A DNA stretch of 64,000 bases from Desulfobacter curvatus DSM 3379 (GCF_000373985.1 NZ_KB893079.1:57359-121358), one strand, 5' to 3'; positions 44,264-53,959 are shown, numbered from the stretch's first letter. A program made the numbers and translations. The notes: generated by a model not told the origin, from the sequence alone.

Positions 44264-46510
44264 ATGAAGGATATCCTTTTCGTTGATGATGATCCCAAAA
44301 GCCTGGCAAGTTTAAAACGAATATTACGCAACTATGCCGCCAACTGGCGCGTCCATATCGCCCAAAGTGTGGATGAAGGTATTCACCTTATTCAGGGGGG
44401 AAAAATAGACCTGGTGATCTGCGATATTCTGATGCCTGAAAAAGACGGCTTTGAAATGCTTAAAACACTCAAAGCCGACGAAAAGACAAAATCCATTCCA
44501 GTGGTAATGCTCACAGGGATGCTTGACTCAAAATTGAAACTCAAAGCAGTGAGCATGGGCGCTGCTGATCTGCTAAATAAACCCATTGAAAAGGCAGAAC
44601 TGGTCACAAGAATCAGCAACGGATTGAAAATAAAAGAGTTTCATGATCAGATCCTTGACCAGAACCTTTTTCTTGAAAAAAAAATACAGGAGAGGACCCG
44701 GCATGCCATGATGGCTGCAAAGATCGGTTCGATTCTTGTCCGGGGAACGGATATCAATGAAATGGCCGATAAATGCTGCGGTGCCATCGTCCATTATCTT
44801 GATACCGCATTTGCCCGAATCTGGATTTTGGATGATGAAAGCAATCAACTTAAACTCATCGCAAGTCACGGCATGCTTACCCCTTTTGACACAAAGCATG
44901 GCGATGTTTGCCCCTGCTATTTGAAAGTTGGAAAAATTGTCAAAGAAAAAAGAGTCGTACTTTCCAATTCAATTATTGAAGACCCCGATATAGACGATCA
45001 AGCGTGGTTAAAAAAAGAGAAGATAACGGCATTTGCCGGTCACCCCCTTATTGTGGGTGGACGAACAGTGGGGGTTGTGGCAATGTTTTCAAGACGACGG
45101 CTCGACACGCCTGAGCTGGATGCCCTTACCTCAATCGCTGATAAGATTGCATTGGGGATTGACAGAAAAAAGGCTGAGGAAAAGGCCTGGTTTTTAGCTT
45201 ACCACGACACCTTGACACGTTTGCCCAACCGACATTTTTTTTTAAAGGCACTGAAATCCGAGATCGAATATGCAGGGCGGTATGGGAAAAAATTTGCAGT
45301 GGCACTCATTGACCTTGATAATTTCAACCGGATTAACGAAAGCCTGGGCCACAATGCCGGAGATCAATGCTTGCAAGACATCTCAGACAGATTAAGAAAT
45401 TGTTTGAGATCCAGTGACCTGCTGGCCCGCCTGACCTCAAAAGCGACCCCTATGGCCCGCATGGGCGGGGATGAATTTATTATTCTCCTGCAAAATACAA
45501 ACGACATTTTTGAAATCGGCCAGGCTTGTCAGAGATTGTTAGACGAATTCAACCAGCCCGTTTATGTTAAAAAAAAAGAGGTCTTCATTACTGCAAGTAT
45601 CGGTGCTGCCGTGTTCCCTGAGGATGGGACAGACCCTGATGGGTTATTGAAAAACACGGAAACGGCACTGTATGATGCCAAAAAAAAGAGGACCAGCGTT
45701 TTTTCTTTTTATTCAAAGACCATGAACCAGGCCTCCATTAAATTGTTTGAGATGGGAAATGAACTGAGAAAAGCAATAACCAATCAACAATTTCTGCTCT
45801 ATTTTCAGCCTAAAGTCGGACTCTTGGAGAAAAAAATTGTGGGAGCCGAAGCCTTGATACGATGGCAAATAGAAGAGGGAAAATTTATTCCGCCTTCTGA
45901 GTTTATCCCGGTTGCCGAAAAAAACGGGATGATTGTCTCCATTGGGGAATGGGTACTTGAAACCGCGTGCAAAACCTGCCGGGCATTGCAGCGGACAGGC
46001 CATGCAAAGGTGCGTATTGCAGTGAACCTGTCTGCATTCCAACTGGATCAAAACAACCTGGCCGATAGTATAGCAAGCATTCTTGAACAAAATAAAATCT
46101 CACCGGAAAGTATTGAGCTTGAAATCACTGAAACCACTATTATGTCAAATCCTGAAAAAGCCATTGAGAACCTTCAGCAATTAAAGCAAATAGGGTTCAC
46201 TATTGCCCTTGATGATTTTGGAACCGGATACTCTTCTTTGGCCTATCTTCAAAGACTGCCCATTGACTATGTAAAGATAGATATATCTTTTATCAGGCGG
46301 ATACTGGTTAGCCCCAACGATACCGTAATGGTCAAAACGATCATTGACATGGCGCATAACTTAGGCTTGCAGGTCGTTGCCGAAGGGGTTGAAGAAGATG
46401 ACCAGACCAAACTTTTGGAAAAATTGGGATGTGACATTGCTCAAGGATACCTTTTTGGCCGCCCCATGCCCGAGCAACAACTCTTGCGGTTGTTTAACCA
46501 GACTCCTTAA
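44264..46510 (+). CDS. REC-GAF-GGDEF-EAL protein (c-di-GMP turnover)
   Basis: 748 residues. Receiver (FVDDDPKS, phospho-Asp in VICDILMPEKDG, LLNKPIE), coiled coil, GAF (about 155-300), GGDEF (about 310-475, active site MGGDEF) and EAL (about 490-745, with AEALIRW, ALDDFGTGYSS and DYVKID). Both catalytic signatures are intact, so synthesis and breakdown of c-di-GMP are both possible. An RSSD motif that could be the inhibitory I-site is followed by a 10-residue insert before the GGDEF signature. The ribosome site is weak. Confidence 0.92.
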   Translation: MKDILFVDDDPKSLASLKRILRNYAANWRVHIAQSVDEGIHLIQGGKIDLVICDILMPEKDGFEMLKTLKADEKTKSIPVVMLTGMLDSKLKLKAVSMGAADLLNKPIEKAELVTRISNGLKIKEFHDQILDQNLFLEKKIQERTRHAMMAAKIGSILVRGTDINEMADKCCGAIVHYLDTAFARIWILDDESNQLKLIASHGMLTPFDTKHGDVCPCYLKVGKIVKEKRVVLSNSIIEDPDIDDQAWLKKEKITAFAGHPLIVGGRTVGVVAMFSRRRLDTPELDALTSIADKIALGIDRKKAEEKAWFLAYHDTLTRLPNRHFFLKALKSEIEYAGRYGKKFAVALIDLDNFNRINESLGHNAGDQCLQDISDRLRNCLRSSDLLARLTSKATPMARMGGDEFIILLQNTNDIFEIGQACQRLLDEFNQPVYVKKKEVFITASIGAAVFPEDGTDPDGLLKNTETALYDAKKKRTSVFSFYSKTMNQASIKLFEMGNELRKAITNQQFLLYFQPKVGLLEKKIVGAEALIRWQIEEGKFIPPSEFIPVAEKNGMIVSIGEWVLETACKTCRALQRTGHAKVRIAVNLSAFQLDQNNLADSIASILEQNKISPESIELEITETTIMSNPEKAIENLQQLKQIGFTIALDDFGTGYSSLAYLQRLPIDYVKIDISFIRRILVSPNDTVMVKTIIDMAHNLGLQVVAEGVEEDDQTKLLEKLGCDIAQGYLFGRPMPEQQLLRLFNQTP

Positions 46511-46625
46511 AACTTGTTGGGTAAACAGATTCCCGAACCATGTCCCCAAAACCCGCCCCTTGCCATCAGCTCTTTTCACACCGTCCTGAAAAACAAGAAA
46601 ATGAATTTTGGGTCATTCGTGTTGT

Positions 46626-46717
46626 CCCTTGAATAATCCCCTATTTTAACTAGTTATTTTATATGTTTTTTTATAGTTTTCTATCATGTTGATTTGTAAT
46701 CATAATCCCTCCATTCT
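46626..46717 (+). promoter_or_regulatory. Shared promoter block, copy A (aminomutase operon)
   Basis: Conserved AT-rich upstream block (CCCCTATTTTAA...ATATGTTTTTTTATAG, TTTTCTATC) followed by TTGATT (46689-46694), 17 nt and CATTCT (46712-46717). It lies about 155 nt before the aminomutase start. The rest of 46511-46871 has no gene. Confidence 0.65.
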
Positions 46718-46871
46718 CATTTAGAAATTTCAAGACATACATCTTACAACCGGACACTACTTAGAAAATCCATTTGCGTTAAGACTCGGCACACAGATTG
46801 CTATAGATGCGGGTAAAATGGCTGAATAATATGGCCTCACCTAAAATGATCTGCATTTGGAAGGAAAAAAA

Positions 46872-48197
46872 ATGAATAACAATCAGAAAGCCCCCAGGGC
46901 AAATATTTTGGTCGAAGATGACAAACCTCCCAGTATACGGAAGTCAGAAGAAGATGACCCTTTGTCCTTGGCCGGGGAAGCTCTCCGTTCTTTATTAACG
47001 GCCACTCCCCTGATCCCGGGGAAAAAAACAAGTCCGGTTTCCCACCACAGGAAAACAACCATAAAAACAAAAGCGTTTCGGAAAAAATTCTACCCCCTGA
47101 TTTCCGATAAAGAATGGAACAACTGGCAGTGGCAGTTGCAAAACCGTATCCAGAGCCACGAAAAGCTCAGCCGGATACTTACCCTGTCCCAGGAAGAGAC
47201 CCTGGTCAACCGGACCTCCCAGCTTCCGTTGAGTATTACGCCCTATTACCTGAGCCTGATTTCACCGGATGACCCGGACCAGCCCCTGCGCAAATCTGTT
47301 GTTCCCAACGTGAACGAATGGCTTCAAATGCCCGGGGAGTCCGACGATCCCCTAGGCGAAGACCACCAAAGCCCTGTTCCCGGCCTTGTCCACCGTTATC
47401 CGGACCGGGTCCTGTTTCTGTTGTCGGATTTTTGTTCCACCTATTGCCGGTACTGCACCCGTTCCCGGGTGGTGGGGCACGGGACCATCCATCCCAGCCG
47501 GGCACGGTGGGAAAAGGCATTAAAATATATTGAAGAAACCCCTGCCGTCCGTGACGTCCTGCTGTCCGGGGGAGACCCCCTGACACTGGGAGATGACCGA
47601 CTGGAATGGGTATTGTCAAGGCTGAGGCAGATTGACCATGTGGAGGTGATCCGCATTGGGACCAAAGTCCCGGCGGTTCTTCCCCAGCGCATCACCCCCA
47701 ATTTGGTAAAAATGTTGAAAAAATACCATCCCCTGTGGATGAGCCTGCATTTCACCCATCCTGACGAGTGCACACCTGAGACCACCAAGGCCTGTGCAAG
47801 GCTTGCGGATGCAGGTATCCCGCTTGGCTCCCAGACAGTTCTGCTCAAAGGCATCAATGATTCGGCCAAGACCATGGCATCCCTGATGCACAGCCTGATG
47901 AAGATGCGGGTCCGGCCCTATTATCTGTACCAGTGCGATCCCATCACCGGTTCCGGCCATTTCAGGACCTCCATTGAAAAAGGCCTGGAAATCATTCGCA
48001 GCCTGCGGGGGGTTACCAGCGGATACGCTGTTCCAACCTATGTGGTGGACGCCCCTGGCGGTGGAGGAAAAATTCCGCTCATGCCCAACTATGTGCATGG
48101 CCATACCGCCGACAACCTGGTTATGACCAATTATGAGAACCGCACCTTCCTGTACCCCGATCCGCTTTCAGTCCCTGCTGAAGACGTATTGAAATAA
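46872..48197 (+). CDS. kamA: Lysine 2,3-aminomutase (KamA family radical SAM/PLP enzyme)
   Basis: 441 residues from the ATG at 46872 (GGAAGGA site). The radical SAM cluster is CSTYCRYC (about residue 188). Key sites of lysine 2,3-aminomutase are kept: TRSR after the cluster, the lysine-side-chain Asp in YQCDP and VVDAPG, and the PLP lysine in GGGGK. Glutamate 2,3-aminomutases replace these two Asp residues, so L-lysine to beta-lysine is favoured. An extra, unusual 50-residue N-terminal segment precedes the catalytic core. It heads a cluster with two ATP-grasp ligases and an acetyltransferase. Confidence 0.9.
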   Translation: MNNNQKAPRANILVEDDKPPSIRKSEEDDPLSLAGEALRSLLTATPLIPGKKTSPVSHHRKTTIKTKAFRKKFYPLISDKEWNNWQWQLQNRIQSHEKLSRILTLSQEETLVNRTSQLPLSITPYYLSLISPDDPDQPLRKSVVPNVNEWLQMPGESDDPLGEDHQSPVPGLVHRYPDRVLFLLSDFCSTYCRYCTRSRVVGHGTIHPSRARWEKALKYIEETPAVRDVLLSGGDPLTLGDDRLEWVLSRLRQIDHVEVIRIGTKVPAVLPQRITPNLVKMLKKYHPLWMSLHFTHPDECTPETTKACARLADAGIPLGSQTVLLKGINDSAKTMASLMHSLMKMRVRPYYLYQCDPITGSGHFRTSIEKGLEIIRSLRGVTSGYAVPTYVVDAPGGGGKIPLMPNYVHGHTADNLVMTNYENRTFLYPDPLSVPAEDVLK

Positions 48198-48250
48198 ACC
48201 AAAACCCAATTTCGCCGTCACAGGCGTATAAAAAAAACGAGGAAAATAAA

Positions 48251-49240
48251 TTGAAAATCGGACTGACCTATGATCTGCGTCAGGAATATCTTGACATGGG
48301 GTATAGTGAACTGGAAACTGCTGAACTGGATGCCGTTGAAACCATTGAAGCCATTGAGGGTGCGCTGTTTGAACTCGGCCATGTCCCGGTCCGCATCGGC
48401 CATGCCAGGGCGCTGATGAAAGCGCTGGTAAAAGGGGAAACCTGGGACCTTGTTTTCAACATTGCCGAAGGACTCAAAGGGGTGGCCCGCGAAGCACAGG
48501 TTCCGGCGATTCTGGATGTGTACGGTATCCCTTATACTTTTTCAGATCCCGTGGTGATGGGCCTTTGCCTGAACAAGGCGTTGACCAAACAGATTATCAG
48601 GGATGCGGGACTGGCAACGTCGCCATTCGTGGTGGTTAACGGCGCCCTGCCCCAATCGATTCCCTTTGCGCCGCCCTTTTTTGCCAAACCCGTGGCCGAG
48701 GGCACCGGTATGGGCATAACGGAAAAGTCAATTATTGAGGATTCCAAAGCACTTGCCGGAATCTGCCGGGACCTGACCCGTCAGTTTCGCCAGCCCGTGC
48801 TGGTGGAGCAGTTTCTCCCGGGCAGGGAATTTACCGTGGGCCTGACCGGGACCGGACCGGAAACCCGGGTCATGGGAACCATGGAGATAGTTTTTACCCC
48901 GGCGGCCCAGGGACAAACCTATTCCCTGGAAAACAAAGAAAACTGGAAAGAGCGAGTCACACTGCGTCCTCTGACAGCCGAAAAAGACCCCTTGATCCGG
49001 GAGGTGGAGCCTCTTGCGTTTGAATCCTGGAACGTGCTGGGATGCCGTGACGGTGGACGGATTGATATCCGATGTGATCCTGAAGGAAAACCAAACTTCA
49101 TTGAAGTCAACCCCCTGGCCGGATTGCGCCCGGAATATTCCGATTTGCCCATTTTGTGTGACTATTTTGGGACATCCTATGTCCGGTTGATCGAATGCAT
49201 CCTTAACTCCGCATTTCAGCGGATGGGCGGCGGTAAATGA
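48251..49240 (+). CDS. ATP-grasp ligase, D-Ala-D-Ala ligase-like (first of pair)
   Basis: 329 residues; the start is a TTG after GAGGAAAATAAA. N-terminal domain MKIGLTYDLRQEYLDMG-like, then DLVFNIAEGLKG (about residue 75), ATP-binding FAKPVAEGTGMGI (about residue 142) and the metal-ligand segment RIDIRCDPEGKPNFIEVNPLAG (about residue 275). It should activate a carboxylate as acyl-phosphate and form an amide bond. Peptidoglycan Ddl is unlikely, because two copies sit in an operon with an aminomutase and acetyltransferase. Confidence 0.82.
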   Translation: MKIGLTYDLRQEYLDMGYSELETAELDAVETIEAIEGALFELGHVPVRIGHARALMKALVKGETWDLVFNIAEGLKGVAREAQVPAILDVYGIPYTFSDPVVMGLCLNKALTKQIIRDAGLATSPFVVVNGALPQSIPFAPPFFAKPVAEGTGMGITEKSIIEDSKALAGICRDLTRQFRQPVLVEQFLPGREFTVGLTGTGPETRVMGTMEIVFTPAAQGQTYSLENKENWKERVTLRPLTAEKDPLIREVEPLAFESWNVLGCRDGGRIDIRCDPEGKPNFIEVNPLAGLRPEYSDLPILCDYFGTSYVRLIECILNSAFQRMGGGK

Positions 49241-50262
49241 AAAAAATCATTGCTGTTGTTTATAACGCTGTGGACCAGGACAGCCAGCCGGATGAACTCG
49301 ATGTTCTGGACCAGGTGGATGCGGTTTCAAAAGCCCTCGCGGACCTTGACTTTAATCCGGTACCTGTTCCCTGCGGATTGGACCTGGAATGTCTTAAACG
49401 TGATCTTATGAATCTTCGGCCCAGGGCAGTGTTCAATCTGGTTGAAGCCCTGGAAGGACAAGGCCGGTTGATTCATGTGGTGCCGTATCTGCTTGACAGC
49501 ATAGGCATTCCCTATACCGGATGTCCGGCGGATGCCATTTACCTGACCTCCCACAAAACAGCGGCCAAGGAGCGGATGCGGCAGGCCGGGCTGCCGACCC
49601 CTGACTGGATCGGTCCCTACCAGGCCGGAATGGCCATACAATCCCTAACATCAACATATTTAAAAAGCAGAATATCCAACGGGCCCTGGATCATCAAGTC
49701 CCTATGGGAACACGGATCTCTTGGACTGGAAAAGGAAAATATTATTACGGCCCTGCCGGACAGGCTGGGGCCTTTGCTGGAAAAAGCAGCGCAGGGATTA
49801 GGGCATGCCTGTTTTGCCGAAGCATTCATCAATGGCCGGGAATTTAATTTATCCCTGCTTGGGGATGGAAAAGAGGTCCGAGTGCTGCCGCCTGCAGAAA
49901 TCCGGTTCTTGGATTTTGGACAGGATGAGCCGAAGATCGTGGGCTATCGGGCAAAATGGCATCCCGATGCCTATGAATACCAGCATACCCTTCGCAGTTT
50001 TGACTTTCCAGAAACCGACCGGGAGCTGCTGTCCCGCCTTTCCGATCTCGCGCGTTCCTGCTGGAATCTCTTTTCCATGGCAGGGTTTGCCCGGGTGGAT
50101 TTCAGGGTGGATGAAAACCAAGATCCCCACATCCTGGAGATCAACGCAAACCCATGCATCTCCCCGGATGCAGGGTTTACGGCTGCCTTGGAAAGAGCCG
50201 GAATTTCATATACCACAGCCATTGCCCGGATTATGGATGCCGTGATCCGGGCCGGGGAATAG
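49237..50262 (+). CDS. ATP-grasp ligase, D-Ala-D-Ala ligase-like (second of pair)
   Basis: 341 residues, starting by ATGA overlap with the first ligase. The same plan: KKIIAVVYNAVDQDS, AVFNLVEALEG (about residue 67), IIKSLWEHGSLGLE (about residue 152), and the metal site RVDFRVDENQDPHILEINANPCIS (about residue 285). It is distinctly diverged from its neighbour, so the two probably use different acceptors or donors rather than being recent duplicates. Possible successive ligation steps in one pathway. Confidence 0.82.
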   Translation: MKKIIAVVYNAVDQDSQPDELDVLDQVDAVSKALADLDFNPVPVPCGLDLECLKRDLMNLRPRAVFNLVEALEGQGRLIHVVPYLLDSIGIPYTGCPADAIYLTSHKTAAKERMRQAGLPTPDWIGPYQAGMAIQSLTSTYLKSRISNGPWIIKSLWEHGSLGLEKENIITALPDRLGPLLEKAAQGLGHACFAEAFINGREFNLSLLGDGKEVRVLPPAEIRFLDFGQDEPKIVGYRAKWHPDAYEYQHTLRSFDFPETDRELLSRLSDLARSCWNLFSMAGFARVDFRVDENQDPHILEINANPCISPDAGFTAALERAGISYTTAIARIMDAVIRAGE

Positions 50263-50266
50263 TGTC

Positions 50267-50797
50267 ATGTTCAGGAGCAAAACAGCAACCGTCGGGGGCC
50301 ATACCTTTCCCAAAGACGTCCGGCTGCGTTATACGCCCCGTGCTTCTGACGTTGAGAATGTCCGGACCCTTGTGACGGAAACGGGATTTTTCAGGCCCGA
50401 TGAAATCAACATTGCAGCGGAACTTGTGGAAGAGTGCCTGAAATTGGGCGATGAGAGCGGCTATCATTTTGTGATGGCGCAAAAACAAGGCAACCTGGCC
50501 GGGTACGGATGCTTCGGCCCCATCCCCTGTACCCTCACCAGCTATGACATATATTGGATCGCCGTTGCACCTAAGTTCCAGGGAAAGGGCCTAGGCAAGT
50601 GTATTTTAAGAGAAATGGAGCGGCTGATCCGGGAAATGGGAGGCATCCGGGTATACGTGGAAACCTCAACTCAGCCAGGCTATACGTCCACCCGGATGTT
50701 TTATGAACGATGCGGATACCGGTGCGAGGCCGTACTGGATGATTTCTACGGACCAGGGGACGGAAAGGCAATCTACAGTTACCCGACCCGGCCGTGA
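50267..50797 (+). CDS. GNAT-family N-acetyltransferase
   Basis: 176 residues with the GNAT core: DIYWIAVAPKFQGKGLGKCIL (motif A, the acetyl-CoA pyrophosphate loop KFQGKGLG) and a C-terminal TRMFYERCGYRCEAVLDDFY (motif B). It starts 4 nt after the second ligase. In archaea a lysine aminomutase and a GNAT (AblA/AblB) make N-epsilon-acetyl-beta-lysine, an osmolyte; this protein is shorter than AblB, so homology of function is inferred from context only. Confidence 0.85.
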   Translation: MFRSKTATVGGHTFPKDVRLRYTPRASDVENVRTLVTETGFFRPDEINIAAELVEECLKLGDESGYHFVMAQKQGNLAGYGCFGPIPCTLTSYDIYWIAVAPKFQGKGLGKCILREMERLIREMGGIRVYVETSTQPGYTSTRMFYERCGYRCEAVLDDFYGPGDGKAIYSYPTRP

Positions 50798-50830
50798 CTT
50801 AAACAGGCAAACACATACAAGGAGGAAGCC

Positions 50831-51313
50831 ATGAGTGTCGGGGAGGTTTGCAATCGGGAAGTGATTATTATCGACAAGGACGGTTCTATCCGTGAAGCAG
50901 CCGGACTTATGCGAAAATATCACGTCGGTGACGTCGTAATTGTCGAAGAAAAGAACAAAAAGCGTTTTCCGGTCGGAATTTTGACTGACAGAGATATCGT
51001 GCTTGAATTAATAGCTCTTGATGTCGACATAAACGCCGTCACGGTTGGTGATGTTATGAGTTTCGAATTAATAACCGCCAGGGAAGAAGACGACGTTATG
51101 GAGACAATCAAGCGAATGCGCCACAAAGGAGTCCGCCGTATACCGGTTGTAAACGATCAAGGCAGTCTGGAAGGAATACTTGCGGTGGATGACCTTATAG
51201 ATCTCCTCGCTAAACAATTAACAGACCTTGCAGGATTGGTCATGGGGGGAACAGCAGCAGGAAGGCGAAAAATGCCTGTGACACTAAGTACACAACGGCA
51301 TGCAAGTTGCTGA
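50831..51313 (+). CDS. CBS-domain pair protein
   Basis: 160 residues: CBS1 (about 1-62, GDVVIVEEKNKKRFPVGILTDRDIV) and CBS2 (about 72-130, GVRRIPVVNDQGSLEGILAVDDL). CBS pairs bind adenine nucleotides and report energy state. The 25-residue tail (GGTAAGRRKMPVTLSTQRHASC) is not part of the fold. Strong AAGGAGGAA site. It lies in the aminomutase operon strand, upstream of a second CBS protein, so energy sensing may be shared. Confidence 0.88.
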   Translation: MSVGEVCNREVIIIDKDGSIREAAGLMRKYHVGDVVIVEEKNKKRFPVGILTDRDIVLELIALDVDINAVTVGDVMSFELITAREEDDVMETIKRMRHKGVRRIPVVNDQGSLEGILAVDDLIDLLAKQLTDLAGLVMGGTAAGRRKMPVTLSTQRHASC

Positions 51314-51533
51314 GACCCTATTATTCCCAAATCTTCGTATCCCGGAGATGACCGGTGTATCCGGCAACCTAACAACGGAAGGAGGCAATGCCAAGAAAAC
51401 GATTAAAAAATTAAGAGCATAACATAAACAGATCCGGCAACGATATACCCTGAAAAAAGCAAAAACCGGGCCGGCAAGGTCTTTGGTTGTGGTTGGCCCA
51501 CAATGATTGAACATGTTTTAAGGAGAATGAAAC

Positions 51534-52448
51534 ATGACCCAAAAAATAAAAGTGATGTTGGTTGACGACGAAGATCGATTTCGGGAAACAGCATCAAGGC
51601 TCTTAACAAAAAAAGGATTTGACACTACCATTGCGGGGTCCGGGGAAGAGGCCATCCAAATTCTCCGGACAACTCCCCATGACGTGGTCGTACTGGATGT
51701 CAAAATGGAGGGCATGGATGGACATGCAGCCCTTTCGAAAATCAAAGATCTCTCCCCTGAAACCCAGGTCATCATGCTCACAGGGCACGGAACCCAGGAT
51801 TCGGCCGCCAGTTCCAGGAAGCTTGCCGCTTTTGATTATCTGGCCAAGCCCTGTGACATCGACATCCTTGCCGCAAAAATCAATGAGGCCTATGCGGTGG
51901 TGCATACCGATGCAGCCCGTACGGAAAAAAAGGTCAAGGATATCATGACCGAAGTGGACAACTACACCACGGTCACCGTTGATACCACCATCAGAGAAGC
52001 GGTGGACAAACTCATGGATTCCCTGACCCAACTGGCATCCGGAAACATGATCCGGGAAGGAGGCCACCGGTCCCTTATCGTGTTTGACAGAGACAAGAAT
52101 TATGCCGGGTTGCTTCGTATGAAAGACCTGATCCGGGAGGTAAGACCTGCGTATCTGTCTGTCCTGGAATCCTCAAAGGCGGACAGTGTAAGGTTTTCCC
52201 ACGTATTCACCGGGGGGTGGGACGGACTTTTCACTATCCAGATGAGGGCGCTGGCCGATAAAAAAATCGGAGAACTCACCCTGGATTCCCCACCCATGAT
52301 TGATAAAGACGCGAACCTCATGGAGGTGGCGGACCTGCTGTTCAAAACCCAGAGAACCCGCCTGATCGTCACATCAGGCAAAAAAGTCGTGGGGATTTTG
52401 AGGGAGCAGGACCTTTTCTTTGAAATCGTAAGCATCGTCACCAGATGA
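51534..52448 (+). CDS. Response regulator with receiver and CBS domain pair
   Basis: 304 residues. Receiver domain (about 1-120) with VDDEDRFR, phospho-Asp in VVLDVKMEGMDG and LAKPCD; then two CBS domains (about 140-200 and 240-300; DIMTEVDNYTTVTVDTTI and RLIVTSGKKVVGILREQDL). No DNA-binding domain. It overlaps the anion transporter's open frame, and the transporter's supported start follows 18 nt after the regulator's stop, so control of transport by phosphorylation or nucleotides is possible. AAGGAGAA site before the ATG. Confidence 0.88.
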   Translation: MTQKIKVMLVDDEDRFRETASRLLTKKGFDTTIAGSGEEAIQILRTTPHDVVVLDVKMEGMDGHAALSKIKDLSPETQVIMLTGHGTQDSAASSRKLAAFDYLAKPCDIDILAAKINEAYAVVHTDAARTEKKVKDIMTEVDNYTTVTVDTTIREAVDKLMDSLTQLASGNMIREGGHRSLIVFDRDKNYAGLLRMKDLIREVRPAYLSVLESSKADSVRFSHVFTGGWDGLFTIQMRALADKKIGELTLDSPPMIDKDANLMEVADLLFKTQRTRLIVTSGKKVVGILREQDLFFEIVSIVTR

Positions 52449-52465
52449 CCGGATTGGAGGATCAC

Positions 52466-53959
52466 ATGAGTCACGAACTGAATATTGCAAACGTGGAAAA
52501 AGAAGTCGGGGCGGAAAAAGGCCGGAAATTTACCCTTAAATGGATTGCCGTTTCCATTGCCGCAGGTGTTCTGATCTGGCTGCTCCCTACCCCGGCAGAC
52601 CTGGGAGTGCGGGGCCATGCCTTTCTGGCTCTTTTGGCGACCGTCGTCCTGTTGTGGACATCCGAAGCCATTCCCATCGGTGTTACCTCCATCGGGGTGG
52701 GCTGCGGGCTGATCATTTTTAACATTCAGTCGGCCAAAGCCGCGTGGGAACCTTATGCCAACAGGACTGTCGTTTTTGTTTTCTTTATCATCATGCTCGG
52801 GGTCATGCTCGGGCAGACCACCATACCCAATCGCCTGATGGCGTATATTCTCAAAATCGGCGGCAGAAACGTCAAGCGCCTTAGTTTCACGCTGTGCATG
52901 GGTGCCACCTTTCTTGCGGCGTGGACCCATGATGCCACCATCACTATTATCCTGCTCTATGCCATGATGCCCATGTTCCTGAAAATGGGGCTGACCCCTG
53001 ACAAGAGCAACAGCTTTACCAAGCATTTCATGTTCATGATACCCCTGAGTGCCGCCTGTGGCGGCGGTGCGACATTCCTGGGCTCCGGGCGGTCCCCTGC
53101 TTCGGCGGAACTGCTCTTCAAGATTACCGGTTACAACATCGGCTTTATGGAATACATGTTATACCAGTTCGTACCCTCCCTGGCCCTGGGACTTGCCACC
53201 TGGCTTGCGGTCTGGATCATCTATCCGCCAAAGATCAAGGCATTGCCCATGGAGCTGGCCGTCGAAAAAATGCCGCCTATGGAGAAAAAAGAGAAGCAGC
53301 TCGCCTGGATTCTTGCCGGCACCTTTGTCCTCTGGTTCCTGACAGACATTACTAAAATTCACGTTTCAGCCATTGGCGGGTTGTTTATCGTCGTGTGCAT
53401 GGTCTTTAACGTCGTGGACTGGAAGCGTTGTCTGGACGAGTATCCCTGGAACCCCATCATGGTGTTCGGCGCGGGATTCTCCCTGGGCGTGGCCATGCTC
53501 GACACCGGTGCCGGCAATTGGATCGCAACCCAGATTTTCCCGATCTTCACGGGTTCGCCCTGGCCTGTGGTGGCTGCCGGCGCGTCCGCACTGAGTGCCA
53601 TGATCACGAGCTTTATGGCCAATGCGGCGGCCACGGCATTGCTGGTGCCTGTGGTAGTGCCCATGGCAGACATGGCCGGAACGCCTGTGGCGCCCATTGC
53701 CATGGCCGTCCCCCTGGCCACAACCTTTGTGCTGCTGGTCATCGGCTGTCCTCCCACCCTGATTGCCTACGGCTTCGGGTATTTTTCCCAGTGGGAGGCG
53801 TTTAAGATCTTGGTGTTCCGGTCAATCCTCGGTATCCTTGTCCTTTGCCTGTGTATGGCCATGTGGTATCCGCTGGTAAAGATGCCGGGCAACATCGACA
53901 ACATGAAAATTCCGGCCAAGCTGACAGTGTCGGGATATGAACTCACCCAAAGCAAGTAG
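52466..53959 (+). CDS. SLC13/DASS-family anion symporter
   Basis: 497 residues from the ATG at 52466 (GGAGG 5 nt upstream; an in-frame ATG at 52445 lacks a site). About 11-13 hydrophobic segments follow an N-terminal cytoplasmic stretch. The family signature region reads MANAAATALLVPVVVPMADM (about residue 390), and an early GGATFLGSGRSPAS hairpin (about residue 205) fits the anion/sodium site. Members import di- or tricarboxylates, sulfate or related anions with sodium. In a sulfate reducer oxidising organic acids, either sulfate or C4-dicarboxylate is plausible. Confidence 0.87.
   Translation: MSHELNIANVEKEVGAEKGRKFTLKWIAVSIAAGVLIWLLPTPADLGVRGHAFLALLATVVLLWTSEAIPIGVTSIGVGCGLIIFNIQSAKAAWEPYANRTVVFVFFIIMLGVMLGQTTIPNRLMAYILKIGGRNVKRLSFTLCMGATFLAAWTHDATITIILLYAMMPMFLKMGLTPDKSNSFTKHFMFMIPLSAACGGGATFLGSGRSPASAELLFKITGYNIGFMEYMLYQFVPSLALGLATWLAVWIIYPPKIKALPMELAVEKMPPMEKKEKQLAWILAGTFVLWFLTDITKIHVSAIGGLFIVVCMVFNVVDWKRCLDEYPWNPIMVFGAGFSLGVAMLDTGAGNWIATQIFPIFTGSPWPVVAAGASALSAMITSFMANAAATALLVPVVVPMADMAGTPVAPIAMAVPLATTFVLLVIGCPPTLIAYGFGYFSQWEAFKILVFRSILGILVLCLCMAMWYPLVKMPGNIDNMKIPAKLTVSGYELTQSK

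Noticed and set aside
51387..51413. Eight-codon frame MPRKRLKN with a strong AAGGAGG site after the CBS gene
   Set aside because: Too short to support as a gene without expression evidence.
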